This document shows positions 8,120 through 16,927 of a stretch of DNA of 32,721 nucleotides, in pieces. The stretch is from contig JAFWNC010000020.1 in the NCBI GenBank assembly GCA_017510525.1, positions 1 to 32,721 of the forward strand. The letters run 5' to 3'. Position 1 is the first letter of the stretch, and each line of letters begins with the position of its first letter. The translations under genes and the position numbers were made by a program. This DNA is from Clostridia bacterium. GTDB lineage: Bacteria; Bacillota; Clostridia; TANB77; CAG-508. The notes beneath the pieces were generated by a model, which did not search any database, was not told the origin of the DNA, and saw only the letters and a program-made list of their open reading frames with translations.

Positions 8120-8148
8120 TTATTAAAGATATCTATATCATTTGTGAA
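8120..8148 (-). promoter_or_regulatory. Possible internal promoter of the structured RNA
   Basis: Minus strand TTCACA (8148-8143), 17-base spacer, TAATAA (8125-8120). It is weaker than the upstream promoter and would start the RNA near 8113. It may be chance in AT-rich DNA. Confidence 0.35.
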
Positions 8149-8337
8149 AATGACAACGAAAACAGGAAAGATGTATATATGCCTTTATATATCCCCCTAT
8201 TTTCTTTACTCCTTTGGCAGCACGCAAAGTTGGCGTTTTGCGCACAAACCAAGAAACTCATATCTAAAACCATTTGTGGATTTTTAGCCCCACCCTCATA
8301 ATAGATAGTACAACTAGAATAATGCACCATCATTAAA

Positions 8338-8366
8338 ATTATAGCATATAGCAAAAATCTTGGCAA
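8338..8366 (-). promoter_or_regulatory. Sigma-A promoter for the structured RNA
   Basis: Minus strand TTGCCA (8366-8361), 17-base spacer, TATAAT (8343-8338). The predicted start is near 8331. No gene begins downstream for 600 bases, which supports an RNA product. Confidence 0.75.
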
Positions 8367-8405
8367 GAGAAAATTGAATTAAGGATTTGAAATATAGCAT
8401 TTTTT

Positions 8406-8460
8406 TGTTTTTGAGGACGTGTTTTTGGGGACGTGTACCAAAAACACGTCCCCAAAAACA
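8406..8460. repeat. Hairpin repeat with GGACGTGTA loop, copy 1
   Basis: Arms of 23 bases (8406-8428 and 8438-8460) match with one mismatch around the 9-base loop GGACGTGTA. The same loop and similar arms recur at 12666-12727. It lies between the unknown 757-residue gene and the structured RNA promoter. The remaining bases between 8367 and 8489 show nothing else recognisable. Confidence 0.85.
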
Positions 8461-8489
8461 GCTACCCTCCACCAATCAATCTTCAATTT

Positions 8490-10763
8490 TTACAACATTT
8501 CCATATCATATTCATCAACATAAACATAAACAACTTGTGGTTCTAATGAATCTCTATCAAAGAAATGATTTACTTTAAATTTTGTGCTTTCTTTTAATTT
8601 ATACTCAAACTTGCTGTTATCAATTAAAACAGAAGATGATAAATTCATTCCTACCGGTAAAGTTTTGTTTTTATTATCATAAAAAATAATATTAGAAAAA
8701 TAAACTAAAGGAAATCCTTCTTTAATATTTAGTTTTATTAATTTAATAGCATTTTCATGTTTATATTTATACTTTTTAAATTCATTGTCTAAATTCATAT
8801 TATAAATAGAATAATCATTTTGATGTAGTTTTTCACTTATTGGAACAATTTTATAAATTGGCATATCATAAACAGAATTAATCTTTGATTCTGCTTCCTT
8901 TAGGTAATTTAAAACCATTTGTATTTTCTCAGTAAAATCAAAAATATCAATGTTTTTACTAATATTTAGAATACCATATTCAGATTTTTCATTTTCTCTA
9001 TGGCTCTTACTTCCAATATATTTAACCTTAGTAGAATCATCTTCTTGTCCGCCAAAAATATCAAAAGTTTCTTCTTCGCTTTTCTCAGCAAAATGTTTAT
9101 TTTTAAGCTGTTCTAAAACTAAATCAATTGCGTTTTTATCCATCTCGCCAATTTTTAACATATTAATTATTGGCAAGATATCTGTAGAAGTAAGAAAAAC
9201 ACTATCTGTTTCTTCCTTAGAAAATTTCGTTCTTTGTTGCTTATCAACTGTTTCTCCTAGTTCTTCAAAATCATTTTCAAAATCAAATTTTTTGATAAAT
9301 TTATTATCAAAACTTGCTTTTACCTCATCGCCCATTTCTAATGCTGCAAGTTCATCTTTATTAGCAAATTTCCAAAAATCGAAAATACTCTTTTTATGTT
9401 TATCAATTTCATTTATATACAAAGTAGCATTTTCAATCTTTTTAGATACGTTTATCTTTTTAAGTTCTAAAGCTTTAATATCTTGCTTTAGATCTTTGAC
9501 ATATCTTTCTCCTTTTTCAAATAAACTATATGCTGTAACCAAATCATCAATAGTATGATATTTCTTATTGTCAGAATATATTTGAATTGGTTTATTTGAA
9601 GATTTTTTCTCTTCATTTTTTGATTCTTCTTTTATCTCTTCATTTTTCTGATTTTTTTTCTTTTTCTTTGACTTAAAGAAATATCTAAACTTACCAAAAA
9701 AGGTCTTTTTGTATTCAAGATAAGTTGAAATCTCTTTTTGTTTCATAAAATATTCTGCATCTTTTTCCTTAACTTCCTGTTTTAATCTTTTAAGCTTATT
9801 TTCTAATTTTCCAGTTTCTGAATTTAGCTCTTTTATTGCTACTTCAGTTTCATTATATTTTTCTTTAATAAATTCTGGAAGCTCATCAAAAAACATTTTT
9901 TTATCATTATAAAAAAATGATATTGAATGATTATTATCTATTTGAGGCTTGAAATCATATGCATTATTTAATTCTGTTTTCATAATGAATAATGCTTTTA
10001 AAAGCTTATAAAACTCTACTGCTTCTTCCTTCTTCTTAAGAACAACTTTATAAACACTTCTTATTCCTTCATATACTTCTGTTTCACCAACTATATGAAT
10101 AGACATTTTTCCTTTTTTATCATAAACTTCATATGATATAGGCCAGTTCTTAGTAAACATCCATAAATAGTTTTCCAATTCGTTTATTTCTCTATTATCT
10201 AAAAAATCTCCACTATAATTAACATATGTGATAGGAACGAAAATTTCTTCATCAGATTCTTCAAGCTTTTTCTTTAATAAATAGAAAAATTCATCAAATG
10301 TGTTTTCCTTAGTAGAAACCATCATAAAGTATCTATCAGATTCCTCTGAATAATATACTTGCCATAATTGGTTTCTTTCATATGAAACGCAGAATGGAAT
10401 ACTCTCATTCATTCTTCTTTGTTCTTCTTCAATCTTATTAATTCTGTCAATATCTATTCTATTGAACATTGAAACCATTTCAGCATATTTATCTATATTT
10501 TTCTCATCATCTGGATTTAAATATTTGCTTATATGACTTGATTTAGAAAATTTTTCTTTAATACTATCATCACGATGAGCATCTGTGCAGAAAATATCTA
10601 TATCTTTAATTTTAATATATCTATAAACTTTTAGCTCTTTTTCATTATTTAACCTAGAAGGATTAAACTTTATAGATACAGGCATGCTTAAAAAATCGGG
10701 TAAATTTTCTAAATCTAAACCGATTTGTTTTAAATTTTCATTTATATTTTCTTTGGTAATCAA
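8490..10763 (-). CDS. Unrecognised 757-residue protein with charged coiled coils
   Basis: I do not recognise a family. The N-terminal half (1-300) is mixed alpha/beta without a known motif. Residues about 300-360 form a coiled coil (KELNSETGKLENKLKRLKQEVKEKDAEY). Near 370-400 comes a very lysine/glutamate-rich linker. A second coiled coil spans about 425-480, then an acidic region with FDIFGGQEDDS, and a C-terminal beta-rich end (YVYVDEYDMEML). No signal peptide or membrane segment is evident, so it is probably cytoplasmic. The apparent start is TTG at 10763 with AAAGGAAAG immediately before it and AAGGAGG further up; the exact start is uncertain. It follows thrS on the same strand, separated by a REP-like hairpin. 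Codon use is like its neighbours. Confidence 0.75.
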   Translation of the reverse strand: MITKENINENLKQIGLDLENLPDFLSMPVSIKFNPSRLNNEKELKVYRYIKIKDIDIFCTDAHRDDSIKEKFSKSSHISKYLNPDDEKNIDKYAEMVSMFNRIDIDRINKIEEEQRRMNESIPFCVSYERNQLWQVYYSEESDRYFMMVSTKENTFDEFFYLLKKKLEESDEEIFVPITYVNYSGDFLDNREINELENYLWMFTKNWPISYEVYDKKGKMSIHIVGETEVYEGIRSVYKVVLKKKEEAVEFYKLLKALFIMKTELNNAYDFKPQIDNNHSISFFYNDKKMFFDELPEFIKEKYNETEVAIKELNSETGKLENKLKRLKQEVKEKDAEYFMKQKEISTYLEYKKTFFGKFRYFFKSKKKKKNQKNEEIKEESKNEEKKSSNKPIQIYSDNKKYHTIDDLVTAYSLFEKGERYVKDLKQDIKALELKKINVSKKIENATLYINEIDKHKKSIFDFWKFANKDELAALEMGDEVKASFDNKFIKKFDFENDFEELGETVDKQQRTKFSKEETDSVFLTSTDILPIINMLKIGEMDKNAIDLVLEQLKNKHFAEKSEEETFDIFGGQEDDSTKVKYIGSKSHRENEKSEYGILNISKNIDIFDFTEKIQMVLNYLKEAESKINSVYDMPIYKIVPISEKLHQNDYSIYNMNLDNEFKKYKYKHENAIKLIKLNIKEGFPLVYFSNIIFYDNKNKTLPVGMNLSSSVLIDNSKFEYKLKESTKFKVNHFFDRDSLEPQVVYVYVDEYDMEML

Positions 10764-10811
10764 CTTTCCTTTATATCCTCCTTATTTTTATTGTAATTAT
10801 AACTCTTCGAA

Positions 10812-10837
10812 GGCGGGCGACTGATAGTCGCCCCTAC
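10812..10837 (-). repeat. REP-like hairpin with GTAG head (thrS 3' side)
   Basis: The minus strand reads GTAG then GGGCGACT, a 3-base loop and AGTCGCCC. A GTAG tetranucleotide at the foot of a GC-rich hairpin is the layout of REP sequences mobilised by RAYT transposases. It stands out in this AT-rich region, just downstream of thrS. Confidence 0.75.
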
Positions 10838-10840
10838 ATT

Positions 10841-12613
10841 TTATCTAACTTTTTCCTCTATCTCCTTTTTTACCATTTCTACAAATTCATCAAGAGGTTT
10901 TTGTCCTACATCTCCGACCTGTCTTTTCCTTACACCAACTGCATTTGCAGCAACTTCCTTTTCACCAATAATAAGCATATATGGCGTTTTTGAAAGCTGT
11001 GCTTCTCTAATTTTATAACCAATTTTTTCTTGTCTATTATCTAATTCAACTCTGATATTTGCTTTTCTTAATTTAGATACAACTTCATTTGAGTAATCAA
11101 TGAAATTATCTGAAATAGGTAAAACCTTTACTTGAACCGGTGAAACCCATAATGGTAGGTTTCCTTTTGTTTCTTCAAGTAAGAAAGCAATAAATCTATC
11201 TGAAGATCCAAGTATAGCTCTATGAATAACAACTGGTCTATGTTCTTTTCCATCTTCACCAACAAAATTTAAATCAAATCTTTCTGGTAAAGCAAAATCT
11301 AATTGACAAGTTGAAACTGTAACATCATGTCCTAATGCAGATTTTATTTGTACATCTAACTTTGGTCCATAAAATGCTGCTTCTCCTTCTGCTTCGTAGA
11401 AATCAACGTCCATCTCTGTTAATATTTCTCTTAATTGTGATTCAGCTGTATTCCACATTTCATCATTATCAATATATTTAACTTTATCATTTTTATCTCT
11501 TAATGATAATCTAAAGCTATAGTCTTCAAAACCAAAATCTTTATATACATCTAATATTAGTTTTACAACTTGACCGAATTCATCTTTAATTTGATCTGGT
11601 CTTACAAATAAGTGAGCATCATTTTGGCACATTTGACGAACTCTTTCTAGACCACATACTGCACCGCTGTTCTCATATCTAAAGTCATGAGCTATTTCGC
11701 CAATTCTAATAGGTAAATCTCTATAAGAGTGTAATTTGTTTTTATAAATAAGCATATGATGAGGACAATTCATTGGTCTTAAAACTAATTCTTCATTATC
11801 CATTTTCATAATTGGAAACATATCATCTTTATAGTGATCCCAGTGTCCACTTATTTTATATAAAGTAGTATTTGCAAGTGATGGAGTATATACATGGCTA
11901 TATCCAAGTTCTATTTCTTTATCTTGAATATATCTTTCTAATACTCTTCTAATTGTAGCTCCATTTGGCAAATACATTGGTAAACCTGATCCAACATATT
12001 CATGAGTCATAAATAATTCTAAATCTTTACCTATTTTTCTGTGATCTCTTTGTTTTGCATCTTCAAGCATTTGTAAGTGTTCTTCTAATTCACTTGCTTT
12101 AGGGAAAGAAATACCATATATTCTTTGAAGCATTTTATTTTTTTCATTTCCTCTCCAATATGCACCAGAAGTTGATAAAAGCTTAATTGCTTTTACGCAA
12201 CCAGTTGATGGTAAATGAGGTCCTCTACAAAGGTCAGTAAATTCACCTTGTTTATAGAATGAAATCACTTCTCCTTCAGGTAATTCTTTAATAAGTTCAA
12301 CTTTATAAGGTTCTTCTTTTTCCTCCATGAGTTTAATTGCTTCATCTCTAGGTAGTTCAAATCTTTCAATAGATAAATCTTCTTTAATTATTTTTTTCAT
12401 CTCTTCTTCAATTTTTGCTAAGTCTTCTTCTGAGAAAGGTTTTTCAACGTCGAAATCATAATAAAAACCCCTATCAATAGAAGGACCTATGGTTATTTTT
12501 GCCTCTGGATATAGTCTTTTTACGGCTTGTGCCATAATATGAGAAGTGGTATGCCAATACATAGACTCCTCTACTTCTGCAGTTTTTCCGCCACCAAGTT
12601 TAATCTTAAACAT
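10841..12613 (-). CDS. thrS: Threonyl-tRNA synthetase, lacking the usual N-terminal TGS domain
   Basis: 590 residues; charges tRNA-Thr. The editing domain begins almost at once with [20 protein letters not shown] (His21/His25) and contains [11 protein letters not shown]. The class II catalytic core follows: [10 protein letters not shown] with the zinc-binding Cys, motif 2 with [18 protein letters not shown], motif 3 [18 protein letters not shown], then the C-terminal anticodon-binding domain ([13 protein letters not shown]). E. coli ThrS has about 642 residues; the missing 50-60 correspond to TGS. The start at 12613 has a strong SD (AAAGGAGG). Expression is controlled by the threonine T-box leader and consensus promoter upstream. 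Function is clear. Confidence 0.97.
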   Translation of the reverse strand: MFKIKLGGGKTAEVEESMYWHTTSHIMAQAVKRLYPEAKITIGPSIDRGFYYDFDVEKPFSEEDLAKIEEEMKKIIKEDLSIERFELPRDEAIKLMEEKEEPYKVELIKELPEGEVISFYKQGEFTDLCRGPHLPSTGCVKAIKLLSTSGAYWRGNEKNKMLQRIYGISFPKASELEEHLQMLEDAKQRDHRKIGKDLELFMTHEYVGSGLPMYLPNGATIRRVLERYIQDKEIELGYSHVYTPSLANTTLYKISGHWDHYKDDMFPIMKMDNEELVLRPMNCPHHMLIYKNKLHSYRDLPIRIGEIAHDFRYENSGAVCGLERVRQMCQNDAHLFVRPDQIKDEFGQVVKLILDVYKDFGFEDYSFRLSLRDKNDKVKYIDNDEMWNTAESQLREILTEMDVDFYEAEGEAAFYGPKLDVQIKSALGHDVTVSTCQLDFALPERFDLNFVGEDGKEHRPVVIHRAILGSSDRFIAFLLEETKGNLPLWVSPVQVKVLPISDNFIDYSNEVVSKLRKANIRVELDNRQEKIGYKIREAQLSKTPYMLIIGEKEVAANAVGVRKRQVGDVGQKPLDEFVEMVKKEIEEKVR

Positions 12614-12665
12614 AAAAATTCCTCCTTTTAATTAAATCTCTAGTCTCTGGGTTTTTTGTTAGTTC

Positions 12666-12727
12666 TGTTTTGGGGACGTGTGTGTTTTTGGGGACGTGTA
12701 CCAAAAACACATACGTCCCCAAAAACA
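12666..12727. repeat. Hairpin repeat with GGACGTGTA loop, copy 2, with outer arms inside the thrS leader
   Basis: Arms 12666-12691 and 12701-12727 surround the same 9-base loop as at 8429-8437. An outer inverted pair (12649-12666 with 12746-12764, 18-19 bases) encloses it; its right part is the GGG-plus-T tract of the T-box terminator. The element therefore sits between the T-box terminator and the thrS SD, and its outer arms duplicate the terminator tail in inverted orientation. Confidence 0.8.
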
Positions 12728-12754
12728 ACCCCAGCATCACCCTGTAGAACTAAC

Positions 12755-12789
12755 AAAAAAACCCTATGAGACTTAAAATCTCATAGGGG
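12755..12789 (-). terminator. T-box-controlled terminator
   Basis: Ten-base-pair stem CCCTATGAGA/TCTCATAGGG with a short A/T loop followed by seven T on the minus strand. It competes with the antiterminator formed by the T-box sequence. Confidence 0.93.
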
Positions 12790-12978
12790 TAAGATTATTC
12801 TTACGGTTCCACCCTAAATTTAACTTCATTGAAACTTTTAACGCAAGTCATACGCTCTTCTTTCAAAGAGAAACTCCGGGGTAGTTTTTCAAATATGTTT
12901 ATTTAGATTAGTTCTCAGCCAATGACCAATCCTCTCTTGAAACAACCTCTATTTTACTTTGTCCCATCAACATTCACA
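12755..12978 (-). promoter_or_regulatory. Threonine T-box riboswitch of thrS
   Basis: The minus strand carries the T-box sequence AGGGTGGAACCG (about 12810-12821), followed by an intrinsic terminator, stem CCCTATGAGA/TCTCATAGGG, and T7 at 12761-12755. Upstream are Stem I features: an AG-rich bulge (AGAGAGG), a GGTCATTGGCTGAGAA distal part, and a specifier region CTACCCCGG. There ACC (12882-12880) is a threonine codon. Uncharged tRNA-Thr pairing stabilises the antiterminator and lets thrS be transcribed. The specifier ACC pairs with the GGT anticodon of the tRNA-Thr encoded at 16841-16916. Confidence 0.95.
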
Positions 12979-12983
12979 AAATA

Positions 12984-13012
12984 ATCATACTACTATTTAT
13001 ATTAAATGTCAA
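12984..13012 (-). promoter_or_regulatory. Sigma-A promoter of the T-box/thrS transcript
   Basis: Minus strand TTGACA (13012-13007), 17-base spacer, TATGAT (12989-12984). The predicted start near 12977 gives a leader of about 220 nt up to the terminator, normal for a T-box. Confidence 0.88.
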
Positions 13013-13056
13013 ACATTTTTAAAAAAAAGGTAGCCAAAACGCAATTATTTGCAAAA

Positions 13057-14358
13057 TTAATATCCAGGTTTTTCTAACAACCTAAACATATTCTTCTTAT
13101 ACTCCTCAACACCTGGTTGGTTGAAAGGGTTTACTCCTAGAATCATTCCTGAAACAGCGCAAGCTTTTTCAAAGAAATAAATCAAATGTCCTAGATTTTC
13201 TTCATCTAAATTATTAATTGAAATCATTAAATTAGGAACATTTCCTGTTACGTGCGCTTCAACGGTTCCTTCCATAGCTTTCTTATTGATATAATCTAAT
13301 GTTTTACCTGATAAATAGTTTAATCCATCAAGATTGTCTTTATCTTCTTGTACTGTAATATCACTTTTTGGATTTTTAACAGTTATTACTGTCTCGAATA
13401 AATTACGGTTTCCTTCTTGAATATATTGTCCCATTGAGTGTAAATCAGTTGTAAAATCAACTCCTGCTGGGAATATACCTTTTTCTTCTTTTCCTTCACT
13501 TTCTCCAAATAACTGCTTCCACCATTCAGTAAAATAATGTAATTGAGGCTCATAATTAGCCAAAATTTCTGTAGTTTTTCCAGAATTATATAATAGATTT
13601 CTAACAACAGCATATTGATAGCACTCATTAAATTTAACACTAGAATCAGAATATTTGTCCATTGCATCTTTAGCACCTTGCATTAATTTGTCAATATCAA
13701 TTCCACATGTCGCGATTGGAAGTAATCCAACAGCTGTTAGAACAGAATAACGTCCCCCAATATTATCAGGAATAACAAATGCTTCATATTTTTCGTCTAA
13801 TGAAAGTGTTTTTAAAGCACCTCTTGATTTATCAGTTGTTACATAAATTCTTTTTTTAGCCTCTTCAGCTCCATATTTTGTTTCTAATGCTTCTCTTAAA
13901 ATTCTAAAAGCTATAGCAGGCTCAGTTGTTGTTCCAGATTTTGAAATTACATTAATTGAAACATCTTTTTCTGAAATAAGATCCAATAAATCATTTAAAT
14001 AATTAGGGCTTAAATTATTTCCAGCATATAAAATTTGAGGAGTTTTTCTTTTTTCAGAACTCATTTGATTATAAAAACAATTTGTTAAAGCTTCAATAAC
14101 AGCTCTAGCGCCTAAATAAGAACCTCCAATTCCAATTACTATTAATATATCTGAATCATTTTGTATTTTCTGAGCAGCTTTTTTTATTCTTTCAAATTCT
14201 TTTTTATCATAATTTTTAGGAAGATTAATCCAACCTCTAAAATCTTTGATATCATCTGAATTATCGTGCAATCTATCATGAATTTCTTTAACTTGAGCAT
14301 CAAATTCATAAATCATCCTATCATTTATACTAGAATTTTCATAATTAAACTTAACCAT
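13057..14358 (-). CDS. pgi: Glucose-6-phosphate isomerase
   Basis: 433 residues; interconverts glucose-6-phosphate and fructose-6-phosphate in glycolysis. Signatures: [48 protein letters not shown] (PGI signature 1 region), a glutamate-rich [14 protein letters not shown], and the C-terminal [19 protein letters not shown] start it at [10 protein letters not shown] (14358), where AGAGGG gives an SD at proper distance. The open frame continues 38 codons upstream, but only through the promoter and a REP hairpin. A sigma-A promoter lies at 14415-14387. Apparently monocistronic; it ends about 45 bases before the thrS promoter. Confidence 0.96.
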   Translation of the reverse strand: MVKFNYENSSINDRMIYEFDAQVKEIHDRLHDNSDDIKDFRGWINLPKNYDKKEFERIKKAAQKIQNDSDILIVIGIGGSYLGARAVIEALTNCFYNQMSSEKRKTPQILYAGNNLSPNYLNDLLDLISEKDVSINVISKSGTTTEPAIAFRILREALETKYGAEEAKKRIYVTTDKSRGALKTLSLDEKYEAFVIPDNIGGRYSVLTAVGLLPIATCGIDIDKLMQGAKDAMDKYSDSSVKFNECYQYAVVRNLLYNSGKTTEILANYEPQLHYFTEWWKQLFGESEGKEEKGIFPAGVDFTTDLHSMGQYIQEGNRNLFETVITVKNPKSDITVQEDKDNLDGLNYLSGKTLDYINKKAMEGTVEAHVTGNVPNLMISINNLDEENLGHLIYFFEKACAVSGMILGVNPFNQPGVEEYKKNMFRLLEKPGY

Positions 14359-14386
14359 AAAAACACCCTCTTTCTCATTTTTTCTT

Positions 14387-14415
14387 ATTCTATACATAAT
14401 GTTTTTTAATGTCAA
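14387..14415 (-). promoter_or_regulatory. Sigma-A promoter of pgi
   Basis: Minus strand TTGACA (14415-14410), 17-base spacer, TAGAAT (14392-14387), about 30 bases upstream of the pgi start. It supports the internal ATG at 14358 rather than the longer frame. Confidence 0.8.
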
Positions 14416-14439
14416 TACAATATAATAACAAATTAAAAA

Positions 14440-14488
14440 GGTGGGGACAAGCCCCACCCCATGGGCGGGCATGGAAACCCGCCCCTAC
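14440..14488 (-). repeat. Two adjacent GC-rich hairpins: one REP-like with GTAG head
   Basis: 14463-14488 on the minus strand is GTAG plus GGGCGGG/CCCGCCC with an 8-base TTTCCATG-type loop. 14440-14460 is a second hairpin, GGTGGGG/CCCCACC, without a GTAG head. They lie between the transglutaminase-like gene and the pgi promoter and may end the upstream transcript. Confidence 0.75.
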
Positions 14489-14493
14489 ACTAT

Positions 14494-15621
14494 TTAATTT
14501 CCAACCAATTCTGGATAAATAAACTCAGTTCCATTAACAGAAATAGCCCCATCAGAAAAATGATTATTATTAAAATCTGCCTCTCTACAAAAATACCTAT
14601 ATCTAGACTCATCTGAAAGAGTAGATTTTCCAACCAATATAGGATCATCCCAAGTAACATCAACTGCATACCACCCATCATTTATCTGAACATAATTCCA
14701 CATATGTTTTTCATTTTCACCAACTGAATTAACAGCATCTCCAATCACTAGAATACAAGGAATTTCCAATCCATCTAATAAATACTTAAATGCTTTTGCA
14801 TATCCCTCGCAAACAACATTACCATCCAAAAAAACGCCAATCAAATTATCATTATTTGCTCTTTCATATGTCTCATCATAAGAAAGATTATTAACTAAAA
14901 AATCATGAACTTGTAAGATTTTCTGATAGTTTGATCCTGAAGTATTTAATAGTATTTCACTTCTTTTCTGTTCTATGGTTTCTAAAATCTGTTCTAACTG
15001 CTGTCTATTTTCTATTCCATCAATATAATAATTTAAATCTTCTTTTCCTTTTTCTATATAAACATTATAAGAAACATTATTCCCTCTTGTTGTTGTTTCT
15101 ATCTTTAAATACATCTTTGTAAAATCAATATAAAACAGTTCCATTCTATCATATCTAATACAATCAACAGCATTTTTATAAGCTGTTTTAAGTTGTTCAT
15201 CTCCGCCTCTTGACAGCAAATCACTAAATTCACTATTAAATTTAATAACAAAATCTCCTGACTTTAGATTTTCTGAATTTGCAATTATTTTTTCATAAAT
15301 ATGTTTTCCATATTCATCTAATTGATTATAAAAATAATCATTTTCTGTATAAACAGAATTACTTAAATTTTCATCATCTAAACTCAAATCATTTTGAATA
15401 TAAATATCAATTGGCTCATCATTATATTTATTATCATTAGCTTTTTTTCTGTACACAACCATTTCAATTTCACTTGGGCTATCTCCAGTTATTTTTACTT
15501 CATATCCTAAATACGGAGCAATTAAAAATATTGCTCCGACTGCAATTCCTAATATAAATAAAACTAACAAAAAGAATTCAATTAAAAATCTAATAATTCT
15601 ACCATTTTCATTTTTTAACAT
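14494..15621 (-). CDS. Membrane-anchored transglutaminase-like protein
   Basis: 375 residues. One N-terminal membrane helix (about 12-35), then an extracellular region of unclear fold (40-230) and a transglutaminase-like domain with a complete Cys/His/Asp triad. The triad is Cys271 in VVCEGYAKAF, His306 in KHMWNYVQI and Asp321 in YAVDVTWDDP. Such domains act as cysteine proteases or cross-linking enzymes on surface proteins or peptidoglycan peptides; which applies here is unknown. The start at 15621 has AAAGGATAG before it and follows the ychF stop by 13 bases, so the two genes share a transcript although their functions are unrelated. Confidence 0.85.
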   Translation of the reverse strand: MLKNENGRIIRFLIEFFLLVLFILGIAVGAIFLIAPYLGYEVKITGDSPSEIEMVVYRKKANDNKYNDEPIDIYIQNDLSLDDENLSNSVYTENDYFYNQLDEYGKHIYEKIIANSENLKSGDFVIKFNSEFSDLLSRGGDEQLKTAYKNAVDCIRYDRMELFYIDFTKMYLKIETTTRGNNVSYNVYIEKGKEDLNYYIDGIENRQQLEQILETIEQKRSEILLNTSGSNYQKILQVHDFLVNNLSYDETYERANNDNLIGVFLDGNVVCEGYAKAFKYLLDGLEIPCILVIGDAVNSVGENEKHMWNYVQINDGWYAVDVTWDDPILVGKSTLSDESRYRYFCREADFNNNHFSDGAISVNGTEFIYPELVGN

Positions 15622-15634
15622 ATTCTATCCTTTG

Positions 15635-16726
15635 TTACACATTAAATCTAAATAAAACAATATCTCCATCTTGCATAATATAGTCTTTTCCTTCAAGTCT
15701 AATTAAGCCTTTTTCTCTAGCATTAACCATTGAACCGGTTTTCATTAAATCATCAAATGAAACAACTTCAGCTCTAATAAATCCTCTTTCAATATCAGAA
15801 TGAATTTTTCCAGCAGCTTGAGGCGCTTTTGTTCCAACCTTTATTGTCCATGCTCTAACTTCAGGCTCTCCCGCAGTTAAGAAAGACATAAGTCCCAATA
15901 ATTTATAACTTGCTTTAATTACTTTATCAAGACCAGATTCCTCTAATCCTAGCTCTTTAAGCATTTCAATTTTATCTTCTTTATCTAAAGAACTTAATTC
16001 TTCTTCAAGCTTAACACATAAAGGAATAACCTCTGCGCCTTCTGTTTTAGCATATTCTCTTACTTGATTTATATATTCATTATTATCTGTATTATCTAAA
16101 TCATTTTCAGAAACATTTGCAATATATAGAATTGGCTTCATTGTTAAAAGAAAAGAATCTTTTAACATTTCCTTTTCTTCATCATTTAAATCCATAGTTC
16201 TAACAGATTTTCCGTCTTCTAGAGTTTTCTTTACTCTTTCTAATAAATCAACTTCAACTTGAGCTTTTTTATCTGCTTTAAGTTGTTTTCTAGCTCTATC
16301 TAATCTTTTATCAACTGTTTCTATATCAGCAAAAATAAGCTCTAAATTAATAGTTTCAATATCTCTAATAGGATTAATATTTCCATCAACATGAACAATA
16401 TTACTATCATCAAAGCATCTAACAACTTCAACAATACTATCTACTTCTCTAATATGAGATAAAAACTTATTTCCTAAACCTTCACCTTTGCTTGCACCTT
16501 TTACTAATCCAGCAATATCAACAAATTCAATAACTGCAGGTGTAACCTTTTGTGGGTTATACATTTCAGCTAATTTATCTAATCTTTCATCTGGAACAGC
16601 AACGACGCCAACATTTGGTTCTATTGTACAAAAAGGATAATTTGCACACTCTGCACCAGCATTAGTTATACTATTAAACATCGTACTCTTTCCAACATTT
16701 GGAAGGCCAACAATTCCTAATTTCAT
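15635..16726 (-). CDS. ychF: Redox/ribosome-associated ATPase YchF (OLA1 family)
   Basis: 363 residues, the standard length. P-loop GLPNVGKST (7-15), the Switch region with [32 protein letters not shown], and the NxxE-type base motif NVSEND, which makes the family prefer ATP over GTP. A C-terminal TGS domain follows ([36 protein letters not shown]). YchF binds ribosomes and affects translation and stress responses. The SD AAGGAG precedes the ATG at 16726. The upstream gap holds a palindrome and tRNA-Thr. Confidence 0.97.
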   Translation of the reverse strand: MKLGIVGLPNVGKSTMFNSITNAGAECANYPFCTIEPNVGVVAVPDERLDKLAEMYNPQKVTPAVIEFVDIAGLVKGASKGEGLGNKFLSHIREVDSIVEVVRCFDDSNIVHVDGNINPIRDIETINLELIFADIETVDKRLDRARKQLKADKKAQVEVDLLERVKKTLEDGKSVRTMDLNDEEKEMLKDSFLLTMKPILYIANVSENDLDNTDNNEYINQVREYAKTEGAEVIPLCVKLEEELSSLDKEDKIEMLKELGLEESGLDKVIKASYKLLGLMSFLTAGEPEVRAWTIKVGTKAPQAAGKIHSDIERGFIRAEVVSFDDLMKTGSMVNAREKGLIRLEGKDYIMQDGDIVLFRFNV

Positions 16727-16767
16727 ATTATATATCTCCTTATTATAATTTTTTATTTAATGAAGAA

Positions 16768-16795
16768 TGAATAATGAAGAATTCTTCATTATTCA
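16768..16795. repeat. 28-bp perfect palindrome with flanking short repeats
   Basis: 16768-16795 is its own reverse complement (centre GAATTC), within related TGAAGAATGAATAATGAAGA-type repeats. It lies between tRNA-Thr and ychF and looks like a miniature palindromic repeat; no U-tract makes it a clear terminator. Confidence 0.75.
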
Positions 16796-16817
16796 CTATT
16801 CAATATAATTATTCACC

Positions 16818-16835
16818 GCGATACGTTAGTATCGC
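16818..16835. repeat. Short hairpin downstream of tRNA-Thr
   Basis: GCGATAC/GTATCGC with a 4-base loop (16818-16835), six bases beyond the tRNA CCA end on the minus strand. It may protect or help process the tRNA 3' end; no U-tract follows. Confidence 0.55.
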
Positions 16836-16840
16836 ACACC

Positions 16841-16916
16841 TGGAGCTTCCAGCCAGAATCGAACTGGCGACCCCATCCTTACCATGGATGTGCTCTACCT
16901 ACTGAGCTATAGAAGC
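16841..16916 (-). tRNA. tRNA-Thr (anticodon GGT), CCA encoded
   Basis: 76 bases on the minus strand. Acceptor GCTTCTA pairs with TGGAAGC (one G-T pair); D arm TAGCTCAGTAGGTAGAGCA; anticodon stem CATCC/GGATG around loop ATGGTAA, so anticodon GGT at positions 34-36; T arm GCCAG-TTCGAAT-CTGGC; then T and CCA. It reads ACC/ACT. It is the natural ligand for the thrS T-box specifier ACC in this window. Confidence 0.97.
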
Positions 16917-16927
16917 ATATTAGATTT

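Larger units (their letters stand above)
7771..8331 (-). ncRNA. Probable long structured non-coding RNA (about 340-560 nt)
   Basis: This minus-strand stretch has no plausible gene but follows an excellent sigma-A promoter (8366-8338) and ends in a bulged hairpin plus T5 (7803-7775). Many local stems are visible: CTAAAA/TTTTAG; a 9-bp stem GTGCGCAAA/TTTGCGTGC closed again by CTTGG/CCAAAG; TCATTT/AAATGA; TAGTAT/ATACTA; CTCGT-GGCC-ACGAG; ATTACTA/TAGTAAT; TTGTCTC/GAGACAA; AAGGA/TTCCTT; TAGTAG/CTGCTA. A second promoter-like pair at 8148-8120 could start a shorter RNA of about 340 nt. tmRNA, RNase P and SRP hallmarks are absent. The size invites comparison with ROOL, GOLLD, OLE or raiA RNAs, but I cannot assign a family. 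It could also act as leader of the downstream operon, since no separate promoter is obvious before 7730. Confidence 0.6.

Noticed and set aside
7771..8331. tmRNA, RNase P RNA or SRP RNA
   Set aside because: No tag-peptide frame with the tRNA-like ends, no conserved GAGGAAAGTCC-type RNase P core, and no SRP GGAA/AGCA hairpin could be found.
8133..8366. Open frame of 77 codons on the minus strand in the structured RNA region
   Set aside because: It has no fitting SD, no family resemblance, and its start overlaps the -35 element of the strong promoter; the region is better explained as RNA.
8950..9558. 202-codon plus-strand frame opposite the unknown 757-residue gene
   Set aside because: Serine/leucine-rich composition typical of the antisense of a lysine/glutamate-rich gene; no SD.
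13057..14472. Longer pgi start at 14472
   Set aside because: The extra 38 codons run through the REP hairpin and the pgi promoter; [10 protein letters not shown] at 14358 has the SD and matches the family N-terminus.
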